The translations under genes were made by a program, and so were the position numbers. The notes beneath the pieces are model-generated. The model made no database searches and had not been told where the DNA came from. It was given only the letters and a program-made list of their open reading frames with translations. Of a DNA stretch of 32,205 bases, positions 16,131 to 24,538 are shown one piece after another. The DNA is from Lachnospiraceae bacterium (GTDB lineage: Bacteria; Bacillota; Clostridia; Lachnospirales; Lachnospiraceae), in the NCBI GenBank assembly GCA_024681775.1, contig JAILAF010000121.1, positions 1 to 32,205 of the forward strand, given 5' to 3'. The first letter of the stretch is position 1. The number at the start of each line of letters is the position of its first letter.

Positions 16131-17465
16131 TTAGTATCTGTTCAGATATTCCTTCAGCTCCCACTCACTCACCTGAATGCGGTACTCGTCCCATTCCTGA
16201 TGCTTGATGGTGAGGTATCTGCTGATGATGGTATTTCCCATGACCTCCCGGAAGAGGGGATCCTTCTCCAGGGCTTCCACCGCTTCGATGAGGGTCTCGG
16301 GAAGCTTCCGGATCCCCAGGAGCATCCGCTCGTCGGGGGTCATTTCCCGGATGTTGTCATCGATGGGATGGGGGGCCTGGAGGTTTTTCTCGATGCCGTC
16401 CAGTCCTGCGGAAAGGACTGCTGCCAGCATCAGGTAAGGGTTGGATGCTCCGTCGGGACTGCGCAGCTCCAGACGGCTCTCTCCCTCCTTGGCACCCATG
16501 CTCACACGGATCATCTGGTTGCGGTTCACGGCGCTCCAGGCGATGTACACCGGCGCATCGAAGCCGTCCACCAGTCGCTTGTAGGAATTCACCAGAGGAT
16601 TGGTAAAGGCGCAGGCACCCTGCAGATGCTCCGTAAGGCCTGCGATGAAGCCGTACGCTTCGGGGGAAAGACGGTAATCATCCTCGGGATTGTAGAAGAG
16701 GTCCCTGCCGTCCTTCTCCAGGTAGATGTGGAGATGGAGGCCCGAGCCGTTTTCCCCGAAGAGGGGCTTGGGCATAAAGGTTCCGTGGAGCCCGTGGCGC
16801 TTTGCCAGGGTGCGGACCGCCAGACGGGCGGTCTGGATATTGTCCGCAGCCTCCAGGGCTTCCGTCCTGCTCAGGTCGATCTCGTGCTGTGCAGGAGCCG
16901 CCTCGTGGTGGGAGGAGTTCACATTGATCCCCATGGCCTCCAGGCTCATGACAATGTCTCTTCTGGCATTCTCGCCGCAGTCCAGAGGGCCCACGTCGAA
17001 GTATCCCGCCCGCTCACCGGTGGAGGTGGTGGGGCCTGCCTGTTCATCCGTATCGAAGAGGAAGAATTCCAGGTCCGGATTGATGTAGATGCGGTAGCCC
17101 ATTTTGGCTGCCCGCTCCACTACTTTTTTCAGGGCCAGACGGGGGTTGCCGTCGGAAGGGGTCCCGTCCTCCAGAAGGGTGTCGCAGAGGAGTCTGGCCA
17201 CCTTGCCCTGCTGGGGTCTCCAGGGGAAGATCTCGAAGGTGTTAAAGTCCGGCTCCAGATAGCGCTCCAGCCCCTCGATATTGGGGAAACGGTCCACGAT
17301 GGCCGCATCGAATTTCGCACCGTTCTCCAGCACCTCCTGAAGCTGTCTGGAGGTGATGGCGATGTTCTTCAGATTCCCCCGGTAATCGGTGAACTGCAAT
17401 CTGATAAATTCCACATCCTGCTCTTCAATGAGCTGCAGTACTTCCTCTTTCGTGTAGTGATTCAT
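16131..17465 (-). CDS. glnA: Glutamine synthetase type I
   Basis: A 444-residue GSI (glutamate + NH3 + ATP to glutamine), the short type of Bacillota without the adenylylation loop. Metal and substrate motifs include NPDLEFFLF, SSHHEAAPAQHEID, NGSGLHLHIYL, NSYKRLV and the C-terminal RLELRSPDGASNPYL. The start is ATG at 17463-17465 with AAGGAG 6 bases upstream; the reading frame extends further upstream only because it overlaps hslO in another frame. The gap to hslO is 17 bases. Followed by the ANTAR regulator, which suggests control by nitrogen supply, either from a promoter inside hslO or by cotranscription with it. Confidence 0.97.
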   Translation of the reverse strand: MNHYTKEEVLQLIEEQDVEFIRLQFTDYRGNLKNIAITSRQLQEVLENGAKFDAAIVDRFPNIEGLERYLEPDFNTFEIFPWRPQQGKVARLLCDTLLEDGTPSDGNPRLALKKVVERAAKMGYRIYINPDLEFFLFDTDEQAGPTTSTGERAGYFDVGPLDCGENARRDIVMSLEAMGINVNSSHHEAAPAQHEIDLSRTEALEAADNIQTARLAVRTLAKRHGLHGTFMPKPLFGENGSGLHLHIYLEKDGRDLFYNPEDDYRLSPEAYGFIAGLTEHLQGACAFTNPLVNSYKRLVDGFDAPVYIAWSAVNRNQMIRVSMGAKEGESRLELRSPDGASNPYLMLAAVLSAGLDGIEKNLQAPHPIDDNIREMTPDERMLLGIRKLPETLIEAVEALEKDPLFREVMGNTIISRYLTIKHQEWDEYRIQVSEWELKEYLNRY

Positions 17466-17482
17466 CCTGTTCTCCTTGTCTC

Positions 17483-18373
17483 TTACCGTGCTTTCTTCCT
17501 GCTCTCCTGCAGGAGGGCTCTCAGCTCCTCCTCGGAAAAGGCATATCTGCTGCCGCAAAAATGACAATTGATCTCCGCACCATGCTGCTCTGCGATCAGG
17601 CCTTCCAGCTCCTGCTCCCCCAGACTGACGAGGACTCTCTCCAGCCGCTCTCTGCTGCAGTCACAGCGGTATCTGCATTCACTGTGCTCCGTCACCTCGA
17701 TGTCAAAACCCTCCAGCACCCGCTCCAGCAGATACTCCGGGGTCTCCGTAATGCTCAGCATTTCCGTGACGGAAGGAAGCTTTTTCAGGTTCTCCTCCAG
17801 GTGTTCCAACACGTCATCCGGTGCAAAGGGCAGGAGCTGCACGATGAAGCCTCCCGCTTTGGACACCGTATTGTCCCTGTTCATGAGGACACCCAGGCCC
17901 ACAGCGCTGGGGATCTGCTCGGAAGCTGCGTAGTAGTAGGTCAGGTCCTCCGCGATCTCGCCGGTCTGGAGAGGGACGGTGCCGTTGTAGGGCTCCTTTA
18001 AGCCCAGGTCCCGGATCACGGTGAGGGTTCCTGCACCGATGGCGCCGGATACGTCCAGCTTTCCGTTGGGCTTTGCGGGGATCACCACGCCGCATTCATC
18101 TGCGGTGGCCTTCACATTTCCCATGGCATCCGCCGTCACCGTCAGGGTTCCCGCAGGACCGTCTCCTGCGATCTGCAGCGTCAATCTGTCCTTCTCCCCT
18201 TTCATCATGCTGCCCATCATGACACCGGCACTCATGAGACGCCCCATGGCGGCGGTCATCACCGGGCTGCAGTTGTGGATCTGTCTGCATTTTTCCGTCA
18301 GCTCCCTGGTGGTGCAGGCAAAAGCGCGCACGGAGGCGCCTGCCGCCACCGCGCTGATCATCCTATCACTCAT
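17483..18373 (-). CDS. hslO: Redox-regulated chaperone Hsp33
   Basis: A 296-residue Hsp33, a cytoplasmic holdase switched on by oxidation and heat. The C-terminal zinc site is complete: CDC near residue 236 and CHFC near 269. The N-terminal two thirds carry the family blocks (LMSAGVMMGSMMKG, GDGPAGTLTV, GEIAEDLTYYYAASEQIPSAVGLG). It starts 1 base after the methyltransferase stop codon, so the two are translationally coupled, and is followed closely by glnA. Confidence 0.97.
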   Translation of the reverse strand: MSDRMISAVAAGASVRAFACTTRELTEKCRQIHNCSPVMTAAMGRLMSAGVMMGSMMKGEKDRLTLQIAGDGPAGTLTVTADAMGNVKATADECGVVIPAKPNGKLDVSGAIGAGTLTVIRDLGLKEPYNGTVPLQTGEIAEDLTYYYAASEQIPSAVGLGVLMNRDNTVSKAGGFIVQLLPFAPDDVLEHLEENLKKLPSVTEMLSITETPEYLLERVLEGFDIEVTEHSECRYRCDCSRERLERVLVSLGEQELEGLIAEQHGAEINCHFCGSRYAFSEEELRALLQESRKKAR

Positions 18374-18374
18374 T

Positions 18375-19175
18375 TCATTTCTCCTGATTTTTCCGGCACC
18401 GGGCCACGACGTAGATCCGCTCTGTCTCCGGGCCAGGCTCCTTCCCCGTATCCGAATCGATGATCCGGATCAGCTCAAATCCGTTTTCCGAAAGCAGCCT
18501 CTGCAGGAGCGCTGCGTCGTACCCATGCTGGTGGTGGGTCTCGCAGAACCTGCGCCAGGTATCCTCGCCTGTTTTGACAAAGACCGTCAGGTCGTATTCG
18601 TTGATGCCGCTGCCCTCATCGTAGGCATTTTCCCAGATGAAGCTGCAGTCGTCCCGGTTCTCCGCAATGACGGTATCACCGATGACCTCCCGGTACTTGT
18701 AATCCGTGTTGCAGTCAAACAAAAAGAGCCCTCCGGGGTAGAGGAAATTGTGGACCAGGGAAAAGGTCTGCCGCAGGTCTTCCTCCTCCAGAAGGTAATT
18801 TAAGGAATCACAGATGCAGAGCACGGTGCCGATGGTGCAGTACAGATCCAGTTCCCGCATATCCTGCTGCAGATAGAGGATCCCGGTGCCGTCCTGCTCC
18901 TGTTTTGCTCTGGCCTGCATCAGCATCTCTTCGGAGTAGTCCACACCGATCATGTCATAGCCCCGTTCGTAGAGCATCCGGGTGAGGGTGCCGGTGCCGC
19001 AGGCCAGGTCCAGCACCAGATTCCGCTCCGCCTCCAGAGGGTCCGTCGCGGTGCGGTCCGGCTTTGAAATGCCGTATTTTTCCATGTCTTCTACGATGCG
19101 GTCACACCATGCATCGTAGGGGGTGTCGTCCATGAGTTCATCGTAAACCCCGGCAAAATCGGTATAAGCTTCCAT
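18375..19175 (-). CDS. Class I SAM-dependent methyltransferase
   Basis: A 266-residue soluble methyltransferase. The SAM-binding motif I is VLDLACGTGTLTRMLYERG, followed by the acidic motif II IGVDYSEEML and motif IV near CICDSLNYLL. The N-terminal YTDFAGVYDELMDD is typical of a large clostridial family of unknown target. I start at ATG 19173-19175, after GGGAGG at 8 bases; a GTG 9 bases upstream overlaps that ribosome site. It sits between a small membrane protein gene (18-base gap) and hslO. The methyl acceptor cannot be told from sequence. Confidence 0.9.
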   Translation of the reverse strand: MEAYTDFAGVYDELMDDTPYDAWCDRIVEDMEKYGISKPDRTATDPLEAERNLVLDLACGTGTLTRMLYERGYDMIGVDYSEEMLMQARAKQEQDGTGILYLQQDMRELDLYCTIGTVLCICDSLNYLLEEEDLRQTFSLVHNFLYPGGLFLFDCNTDYKYREVIGDTVIAENRDDCSFIWENAYDEGSGINEYDLTVFVKTGEDTWRRFCETHHQHGYDAALLQRLLSENGFELIRIIDSDTGKEPGPETERIYVVARCRKNQEK

Positions 19176-19193
19176 TGCGATCACCTCCCGGGG

Positions 19194-19694
19194 TTACGCT
19201 GCGGGGATGCCAAACCATGCGCCCAGACCTAAGACGGTGCAGCAAAGGCCGATGATGGCGCCCGCCAGTGCCACGCCGCAGACCACGGCCAGCACACTGT
19301 CCTTAAACTTCATATCCAGCAGGCTGGCTGCCAGGGTGCCGGTCCATGCGCCGGTACCGGGCAAGGGGATCCCCACGAAGAGCATCAGGGCCACGAAGAG
19401 ACCTCTGCCCGCCTTCGCCTGGAGCTTCTCACCCCCTTTGTGCCCCTTCTCGAGGCAGAAGGTGAAAAACTTCCCGATGACGGGCTTATCCTTGCCCCAC
19501 TCCAGCACCTTGCGGGCGAAGAAGAAGATGAAGGGCACCGGGAGCATATTGCCGATGGCGATGATCACATAGCCCAGCAACAGGTTGGTTTCGGGATAAA
19601 ATCCCTTCATCACATAAAGGGCGGGAAGGGCGCCTCTCAGCTCAATGAGAGGAACCATCGCGGTAAGAAACAGGATCAGATAACGTGAAAACAT
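19194..19694 (-). CDS. Small multidrug-export-like membrane protein (COG2426 type)
   Basis: A 166-residue membrane protein with about four hydrophobic segments and the family N terminus (LFLTAMVPLIELRGALP) plus a PLPGTGAWTGTLAASLL re-entrant-like motif. These proteins are annotated as small multidrug export proteins and look distantly like DedA proteins; a transport function is not well proven. The ATG at 19692-19694 has only a weak ribosome site (GGAAAGG about 15 bases away). First gene of the methyltransferase-hslO-glnA-ANTAR-dapF run. Upstream (19717-19728) is a short palindrome gacattgatgtc that could be an operator. Confidence 0.88.
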   Translation of the reverse strand: MFSRYLILFLTAMVPLIELRGALPALYVMKGFYPETNLLLGYVIIAIGNMLPVPFIFFFARKVLEWGKDKPVIGKFFTFCLEKGHKGGEKLQAKAGRGLFVALMLFVGIPLPGTGAWTGTLAASLLDMKFKDSVLAVVCGVALAGAIIGLCCTVLGLGAWFGIPAA

Positions 19695-19812
19695 AATGAA
19701 AATATACTACCTTTCCGACATTGATGTCATTTTTCATGTTTTGGTGTGCCGCCTGCCACTTGCGGATTCTGCTTTAGCGCTCCCGCGCAGGGCGCTGCGA
19801 TGCAATGGTGCC
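19695..19812. other. Intergenic region between hisC and the multidrug-export-like gene
   Basis: 118 bases. It holds the 12-base palindrome gacattgatgtc (19717-19728) and an imperfect GC-rich hairpin (agcg..ccc/gggcgct, around 19776-19796) without a T run that might end hisC transcription. I see no consensus promoter for the downstream gene. Confidence 0.4.
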
Positions 19813-20868
19813 TCAGCAGATCCCGGGCATGCCCTTCAGCGTCTCGATCAGGGTATCCATCTGGGCATCGGTGCCGATGGTGATCCGCAGACGGTTGCCG
19901 ATCCTGGGCTTATCCCAGAACCGGACATAGATGTTCCGCTCCCGGAGATAGGTAAAGATTTCCTTCGCCGGAACGCTTCTGTGGGTGGCAAAGAGGAAAT
20001 TGGTTTTGGAATCCGTAAAGGAAAAACCGATGGCCGCCAGCTCCTCCTTCACCCGCTCTCTGGTGCGGATGATCTTCCCCGTGGTCTCCCTGAAATAAGC
20101 ATCGTCCTCCACAGCAATGACCCCCAGGGCCTGGGAAGGCATGTTCATGGTGTAGGAATTCACCGAGAACTTCACATCGTTTAAGCACTTTATCATCTCT
20201 TTGGAGCCGATGCAAAAGCCAATGCGCAGACCCGCCATGGATCTGGACTTGGAGAAGGTCTGCACCACCAGGAGATTGCTGTATTTTTTCAGAAGAGGCA
20301 GTGCGCTGCTCCCGCCGAAATCGATGTAGGCCTCGTCCACGATGACGATGGAGTCCGGATTCGCCTGCAGGATCTCCTCCACCACGGAGAGGTCCTCATA
20401 CACGGCGGTGGGGGCATTGGGATTGGGGAAAATGATGCCGCCGTTGGGAGCCTTAAAGCCCTCCACGTCCAGGGTCCAGTCCTCCTTCAAAGGGACGGTG
20501 CGGAAGGGGATGCGGTAGAGCTTTGCCCAGACATCGTAGAAGGAATAGGTGATGTCCGGGAAGAGCACAGGCTCCTTTCCGTCAAAGAAGGTGAGGAAAC
20601 ACATGCTAAGCACGTCGTCACTGCCCACCCCCACAAAGACCTGGTCGGGATCCACGCCGTAATAGCTTGCCAACGCCTCCGTGAGTGCGGTGCTCTCCGT
20701 ATCCGGGTAGAGGCGTAAGGAATCCACATCCATCTCCTTCGCTGCCTGCTCCACCCCGGGAGCGGGGGGATAGGGACACTCGTTGGTGTTAAGCTTGATC
20801 ACATTTTTGTCTTTGGGCTGCTCCCCTGCCACATAGGGGATCACCCGCCGTACGTTTTCTTCCCACAT
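19813..20868 (-). CDS. hisC: Histidinol-phosphate aminotransferase
   Basis: A 351-residue fold-type I PLP aminotransferase: histidinol phosphate + 2-oxoglutarate in histidine synthesis. The substrate-entry segment KLNTNECPYPPAP, the YPDTES block, FPNPNAPTA, VDEAYIDFGG and the PLP lysine in TFSKSRSMAGLRIG are all typical of HisC. ATG with AAGGAGA site. It stands apart from other his genes and follows a glycosyltransferase gene by 23 bases, so an alternative role in another aminotransfer step is possible but less likely. Confidence 0.92.
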   Translation of the reverse strand: MWEENVRRVIPYVAGEQPKDKNVIKLNTNECPYPPAPGVEQAAKEMDVDSLRLYPDTESTALTEALASYYGVDPDQVFVGVGSDDVLSMCFLTFFDGKEPVLFPDITYSFYDVWAKLYRIPFRTVPLKEDWTLDVEGFKAPNGGIIFPNPNAPTAVYEDLSVVEEILQANPDSIVIVDEAYIDFGGSSALPLLKKYSNLLVVQTFSKSRSMAGLRIGFCIGSKEMIKCLNDVKFSVNSYTMNMPSQALGVIAVEDDAYFRETTGKIIRTRERVKEELAAIGFSFTDSKTNFLFATHRSVPAKEIFTYLRERNIYVRFWDKPRIGNRLRITIGTDAQMDTLIETLKGMPGIC

Positions 20869-20891
20869 AATCTCTCCTTGCGCCTTTTCCT

Positions 20892-21920
20892 TTAATTTCC
20901 CTGAAGCGCGGCTGAACGCTTCTCAATCTCACTGATAAAGTTCTCCGCAGCTTCCGGCATTCCCATGGCATCGTAGCAGACCTTCATCCCCTCCGCCGCA
21001 TCCGCGCCGGCAGCTGCCAGCCGCAGCACCGGGGTGGTTTCAAAGGCCGCATTGTAGAACCACATGGCGGCTTCCTCGTGGTCCCCCTTGTCCATATAGA
21101 ATCTGCCCAGCTCGATGCACAGCTCCGAAGGGGCATCCTCCGCCATGAGCTTTGTCACATATTTGAAAAACAGCAGGTCATCGCCCTGCAGACGCGCGCT
21201 TTTGCACAGCACCAGATGGGCATAGGTCAGAGCGGAGGAATCCGCATTGGGGTCCTTTACGATGGCCAGAAAGGCAGGCTCCGCCGTCTGAAAGTCCTCC
21301 TGGGTCCCCACCTGGAACAGCTCGCGCGCGTACATCTCCATGAGACGGTCCGACAGCTGATTCCCCAGTGCGATCTGCTTTGCAAAAATAGCCAGATCCC
21401 TGCCGCCATGATTGTGCATCGGGCGATGGGAAATAACGACATCACTGTCATAAATCACAGGATTTAACCGCACCTGCTCATGCACCGGTCCCTCCCACAC
21501 GAAGGGGCGCAGACGCTTGAAGAGCTTGGGCCGGTACTCACAGTCAAAATTGTAGACAGCCCCGTGCTCCAACTGGTTTCCGTAGAACATCTGCACCAGG
21601 TCGATCTCCGGCAGAAGCATCTCCTTCAGCTGACGGAACTTCTCCCGGTTATCTCCCTCCAGGACCTCGTCCGCATCCGCAGAGTAGATATATTCCATAG
21701 TGCATTTGGAAAATGCGAAATTCCGGGCGGCGGAGAAGTCTCCGATCCAGGTAAAGTCGTAGAGTTTTGCGCCGTACCGCGCCGCGATCTCCTTGGTGGA
21801 GTCCGTGGAGCCCGTGTCCACGATGACGATCTCATCCACCAGATCCGCCACCGAATCCAGGCATCTGGCCAGGACCGCTTCTTCGTTCTTTACGATCATA
21901 CACAAGGAAACAGTGATCAT
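20892..21920 (-). CDS. Glycosyltransferase family 2 protein with C-terminal helical repeats
   Basis: A 342-residue cytoplasmic GT-A enzyme. Residues 1-100 carry the GT2 start SLCMIVKNEEAVLARCLDS, IVDTGSTDST and the metal-binding ADADE. Later VWEGPVHEQV and HNHGG are common to the SunS/WaaE-like group. The last 150 residues are helical and TPR-like. The ATG (21918-21920) has GGAGG 5 bases upstream; a frame extension of 24 bases lacks a better site. Target unknown; this group is often linked to glycosylation of surface peptides or polysaccharide. Cotranscribed with hisC. Confidence 0.88.
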   Translation of the reverse strand: MITVSLCMIVKNEEAVLARCLDSVADLVDEIVIVDTGSTDSTKEIAARYGAKLYDFTWIGDFSAARNFAFSKCTMEYIYSADADEVLEGDNREKFRQLKEMLLPEIDLVQMFYGNQLEHGAVYNFDCEYRPKLFKRLRPFVWEGPVHEQVRLNPVIYDSDVVISHRPMHNHGGRDLAIFAKQIALGNQLSDRLMEMYARELFQVGTQEDFQTAEPAFLAIVKDPNADSSALTYAHLVLCKSARLQGDDLLFFKYVTKLMAEDAPSELCIELGRFYMDKGDHEEAAMWFYNAAFETTPVLRLAAAGADAAEGMKVCYDAMGMPEAAENFISEIEKRSAALQGN

Positions 21921-21985
21921 GCGCACCTCCGTTGCAGCTCGCATCGGGCGAAAGCACCGGGAAGGGCCACCCTTCCCGACCTTTT

Positions 21986-22014
21986 ATTCTATCAGAAAAA
22001 TCGGGCCGTGAAAA
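21986..22014 (-). promoter_or_regulatory. Promoter of the glycosyltransferase-hisC unit
   Basis: Minus strand: TTTTCA (22009-22014), 17 bases, then extended -10 TGATAGAAT (hexamer 21986-21991). A perfect 9-base hairpin (21958-21978, loop CCA) would be at the first bases of the transcript and may protect its 5' end. Confidence 0.55.
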
Positions 22015-22034
22015 CAGGGGGGCTGTGCAAAAGG

Positions 22035-22066
22035 AAACGCTCCCACCCTTGCGGGTGAGAGCGTTT
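22035..22066 (-). terminator. Terminator after the BECR-like gene / end of the Tad operon
   Basis: 14-base arms (22035-22048 and 22053-22066) with one mismatch and loop TTGC; the minus strand continues CCTTTTG. It is about 95 bases after the stop of the BECR-like gene. The bases between hold nothing I recognise. Confidence 0.75.
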
Positions 22067-22161
22067 GTATGACAAAGAAAAACAGGTTAGAGCTGACAAA
22101 TGCATCTTACGATGCCCCCAGCAAACGTCCGAAACGTAATAACCTTCACTAATATAGTACG

Positions 22162-22677
22162 TCAATCCTTTGCCTTTTTCAAGTATATCGTTGATATAAC
22201 ATTTCTGTTTTTACTCGAATCACTTACAACCTCAATAATGTAATATGTTCCGTCAATTCTCTTCTTCACGATGATTTGTGGAGCCTTTTTCCCATCTTTG
22301 GTTTTATAGTGTCCGGATACCCCTCCATCCCATTCTATAGAGTCATATTTTTCCAATACGTAACATAACCTTGCTATGTCATCAATGTCCTGCATGCTAT
22401 GATCAGCCTTTCCTGTTACTCCATGACGCTTTATTATATGACGTATATCATCAGCACCTATGACAATTCTATTTCCAAGAGTTTTCAAACCGGTTAGCGC
22501 TTGTATATCCTTGTCCATCCTTTCGCTGACAACCCCCACAGTCATTGGTAAAACATCACAGCCGGACATCACATTCTGGATATATGTTTTTAATTCCATA
22601 TCAACGGAATTATAATATTCTGCTATGATTGTCTGCATTTCCGGAGAATGTTTTTCTATTTGGCATAGGTTTATCAT
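22162..22677 (-). CDS. BECR-fold nuclease-domain protein (phage polyvalent/MuF C-terminus-like)
   Basis: A 171-residue protein of clearly lower GC content than its neighbours. The C-terminal 95 residues (RHIIKRHG, then HSMQDIDDIARLCYVLEKYD, Y-K-T, IIVKK, DGTYYIIEVV) match from memory the Barnase-EndoU-ColicinE5/D-RelE-like nuclease domains seen at the ends of phage MuF and large polyvalent proteins. Conserved His, Arg and Tyr residues fit such a fold. The first 75 residues have no domain I know. It starts at ATG 22675-22677 after AGGAG with 8-base spacing; an ATG 36 bases upstream has none. There is no signal peptide. It lies 38 bases after the Tad prepilin peptidase gene and before a terminator. 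The nuclease activity is inferred; no immunity gene is evident next to it. Confidence 0.75.
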   Translation of the reverse strand: MINLCQIEKHSPEMQTIIAEYYNSVDMELKTYIQNVMSGCDVLPMTVGVVSERMDKDIQALTGLKTLGNRIVIGADDIRHIIKRHGVTGKADHSMQDIDDIARLCYVLEKYDSIEWDGGVSGHYKTKDGKKAPQIIVKKRIDGTYYIIEVVSDSSKNRNVISTIYLKKAKD

Positions 22678-22715
22678 TTTCTGCTCTCCTATGTTATTAT
22701 CTACCTCTAACATTT

Positions 22716-23267
22716 TTACAATCTGCACTGAACACCCCCATGAAAGATAATGATCGTGACGAAAAATGCAGGGACGATTACGGGGAGGAAGGGGACGGGG
22801 GTGATGAGGCGGAGGGCGCTGATGTTGCGGGCATGGGCCTCCCGGATGATCAATGCAACAAAAGAAAGGCCCATGTGAACCACATAGGCCTCGGGGCCAA
22901 GCCCCAGGGCGGCAAAGAGGATCCCGCAGCTGCAAAAGCAGTGGGCATCCGCCTTGCCGTAGCCCCTGCCCAAGATGCTCTCCTGCATCAGGAGGTACAG
23001 GATGAGCATTCGGATCTCGTAGAGCGATGGCGCAAGGGTCCCGGATAGGAGCCGCCACCACAGGAGGCCGCCCGCAAGAGCCAGCGCGATCCACCAGTAC
23101 AGGTCGTAGACCAGGGCGGTGCGGTAATCCATCCGGGCAGCTGACAGGAGCACGCAGCCGAAGCAAACAAACACCACGAGAGCAGCCACACGCTCCCCCA
23201 TCGGCATCACAAGCACGGATGCGACCTGTGCACCAGACAGAAAGATGCCCCACACCGGATTACTCAC
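22716..23267 (-). CDS. tadV: Prepilin peptidase (CpaA/TadV type, A24)
   Basis: A 183-residue membrane aspartic protease that would cut leader peptides of Tad prepilins. Catalytic Asp residues are in AARMDYRT (near 46) and in GYGKADAH, the place of the usual GxGD motif; here the second motif is GKAD, a small change. Several hydrophobic helices fit the family, and the size is that of short TadV proteins without the methylase domain. It starts at GTG 23265-23267, overlapping the cpaB stop by 8 bases. Last of the recognisable pilus genes. Confidence 0.85.
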   Translation of the reverse strand: MSNPVWGIFLSGAQVASVLVMPMGERVAALVVFVCFGCVLLSAARMDYRTALVYDLYWWIALALAGGLLWWRLLSGTLAPSLYEIRMLILYLLMQESILGRGYGKADAHCFCSCGILFAALGLGPEAYVVHMGLSFVALIIREAHARNISALRLITPVPFLPVIVPAFFVTIIIFHGGVQCRL

Positions 23268-23955
23268 AGACCTTCACCACCCGCAGGCTCTTGGAATCCA
23301 TCCCCTGATAGAATTCCTCCACATCCGCCTGACTTAAGTAGATGTTATACCTGCTGCCGCCGCTGCCCGATCCCGTCAGTTCGCTGCCGGAGGCATCAAA
23401 GGCATTGGCGATGAACAGGTCGCTCCAGCGTAAAGCAGTCTCCCCCAGCGCTTCGTCCGCCGCATAGATATGCACCCTGTCGCCGGGGCGCAGGATGCCT
23501 CCCACCACCTGATAGAGATCCTCGGCCTTAAAGCCTACCAGCACCGGGTCTATCAGCCCCCGCATCCCTTCCTCTGGAGATACAAACATCCCCGCCGTCA
23601 GCAGTGTCCCCGTCTCGATGGGATACCGGGAGATCAATCCCTCGATCGCATCCGGGGATGCCAGTGCACTTTCCGGCACGCAGCCCGCGTCCACCGAGCG
23701 GAGCTCCGCGTGATCGAAGAGATTCTCGGCAGTCAGGATCATACCCTGAGGAATGGGCTCTGTCACCACGTAGATCTCCCGCTTCTCGTATTTGGCCAGC
23801 ACGCTTCGCTCCATGCTCACCATGATCCCAAAGATCGCCAGGGCGGAGGCAAAGGCAGCTACCACCGCTCCCGTCAGGATCCGCTGCCGCTTCCCCTTTC
23901 CCGGCGTGTAAGGCTTTCGTTCTTTCCGTTCTCTGTTTTCACCTGTTTTCTTCAC
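23260..23955 (-). CDS. cpaB: Flp pilus assembly protein CpaB/RcpC-like
   Basis: A 231-residue protein: basic cytoplasmic start (about 1-25), one membrane helix (26-48), then an outside SAF-like domain (EIYVVTEPIPQGMILTAENL, RYPIETGTLLTAGMF) and the family's C-terminal part with PGDRVHIYA. CpaB proteins help assemble the pilus and may bind cell-wall material. The start codon is GTG (23953-23955) after GGAAGG. The gene lies 15 bases after the preceding pilus gene. The SxSGSGSGGS stretch near 195 is a flexible linker. Confidence 0.87.
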   Translation of the reverse strand: MKKTGENRERKERKPYTPGKGKRQRILTGAVVAAFASALAIFGIMVSMERSVLAKYEKREIYVVTEPIPQGMILTAENLFDHAELRSVDAGCVPESALASPDAIEGLISRYPIETGTLLTAGMFVSPEEGMRGLIDPVLVGFKAEDLYQVVGGILRPGDRVHIYAADEALGETALRWSDLFIANAFDASGSELTGSGSGGSRYNIYLSQADVEEFYQGMDSKSLRVVKVCE

Positions 23956-23970
23956 TTTCTATCCTTCCTT

Positions 23971-24528
23971 TCATGGATTGCGGACCACCTCCGCAAGATT
24001 GCCCTTCCGGGCGGTGACCTCCGTACCCAGCCACCCCTTCACAGGGTAGGAGATGCGGCTGTAGACACCGGTGGAGGAAACCATCTGTCCCTCCGGTGTC
24101 GTGACCTCTCCCAGGCGGCCGGTGCGGGTGCCGGTGTCGTCTCCCGCCACCCGGATCTCCGTCACCATCCCCTCCGATACGTTGTAGACGATGTAACTTT
24201 CCACCTGCACTCTGCCGGAAATCAGGGCTGCATTGCCGCCCTCTCCCGCACCGTTCAACCCCAGGTTCACCGCCAGGGCTTCCCGGTAGATGCGGTAGCT
24301 GTCCAGAGGATCCCTGATCTGCAGGATCCCTGTCTTGCCGTATTCCCGCAGGTCGATGACAGCGGATGCCAGATTTCCCGCTGCCAGAGCATCCTCCATG
24401 AGGTCGGAGGATGCCCGGTAGCTTTCGATCTGGAGTTCAAAGCAGATCACCATCGTCAAAAACAAAATGCCAAAGATCCCGTAGGCCCATTGCACTGCTC
24501 CGGAGGATGCAGGCGGGCGGCGCATTTT
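23971..24528 (-). CDS. Tad pilus-associated TadE/G-like membrane protein
   Basis: A 185-residue protein with one N-terminal membrane helix (about 13-32, YGIFGILFLTMVICFEL) and an outside domain of mixed beta structure. This is the layout of TadE/TadG-like minor pseudopilins, but I recognise no specific family. The ATG at 24526-24528 has AGGAG overlapping the stop of the previous gene; an ATG 51 bases upstream also has a site (GAGAGG) but only 3 bases away. Its order within the Tad operon is the main support for the role. Confidence 0.8.
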   Translation of the reverse strand, partial: KMRRPPASSGAVQWAYGIFGILFLTMVICFELQIESYRASSDLMEDALAAGNLASAVIDLREYGKTGILQIRDPLDSYRIYREALAVNLGLNGAGEGGNAALISGRVQVESYIVYNVSEGMVTEIRVAGDDTGTRTGRLGEVTTPEGQMVSSTGVYSRISYPVKGWLGTEVTARKGNLAEVVRNP

Positions 24529-24538
24529 GCTGGGTCTC

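Noticed and set aside
15639-17564. A 641-codon open frame on the plus strand opposite glnA and the ANTAR gene
   Set aside because: It mirrors the codon bias of the real minus-strand genes, has no ribosome site and no recognisable domain. Similar long plus-strand frames opposite dapF, the xylanase and mfd are rejected for the same reason.
22678-23253. An N-terminal extension that would make the BECR-like gene 363 residues long
   Set aside because: The extra part is an out-of-frame reading of the prepilin peptidase gene, rich in Pro, Arg and Cys. The composition changes sharply at the end of that gene, and a good ribosome site lies before 22677.
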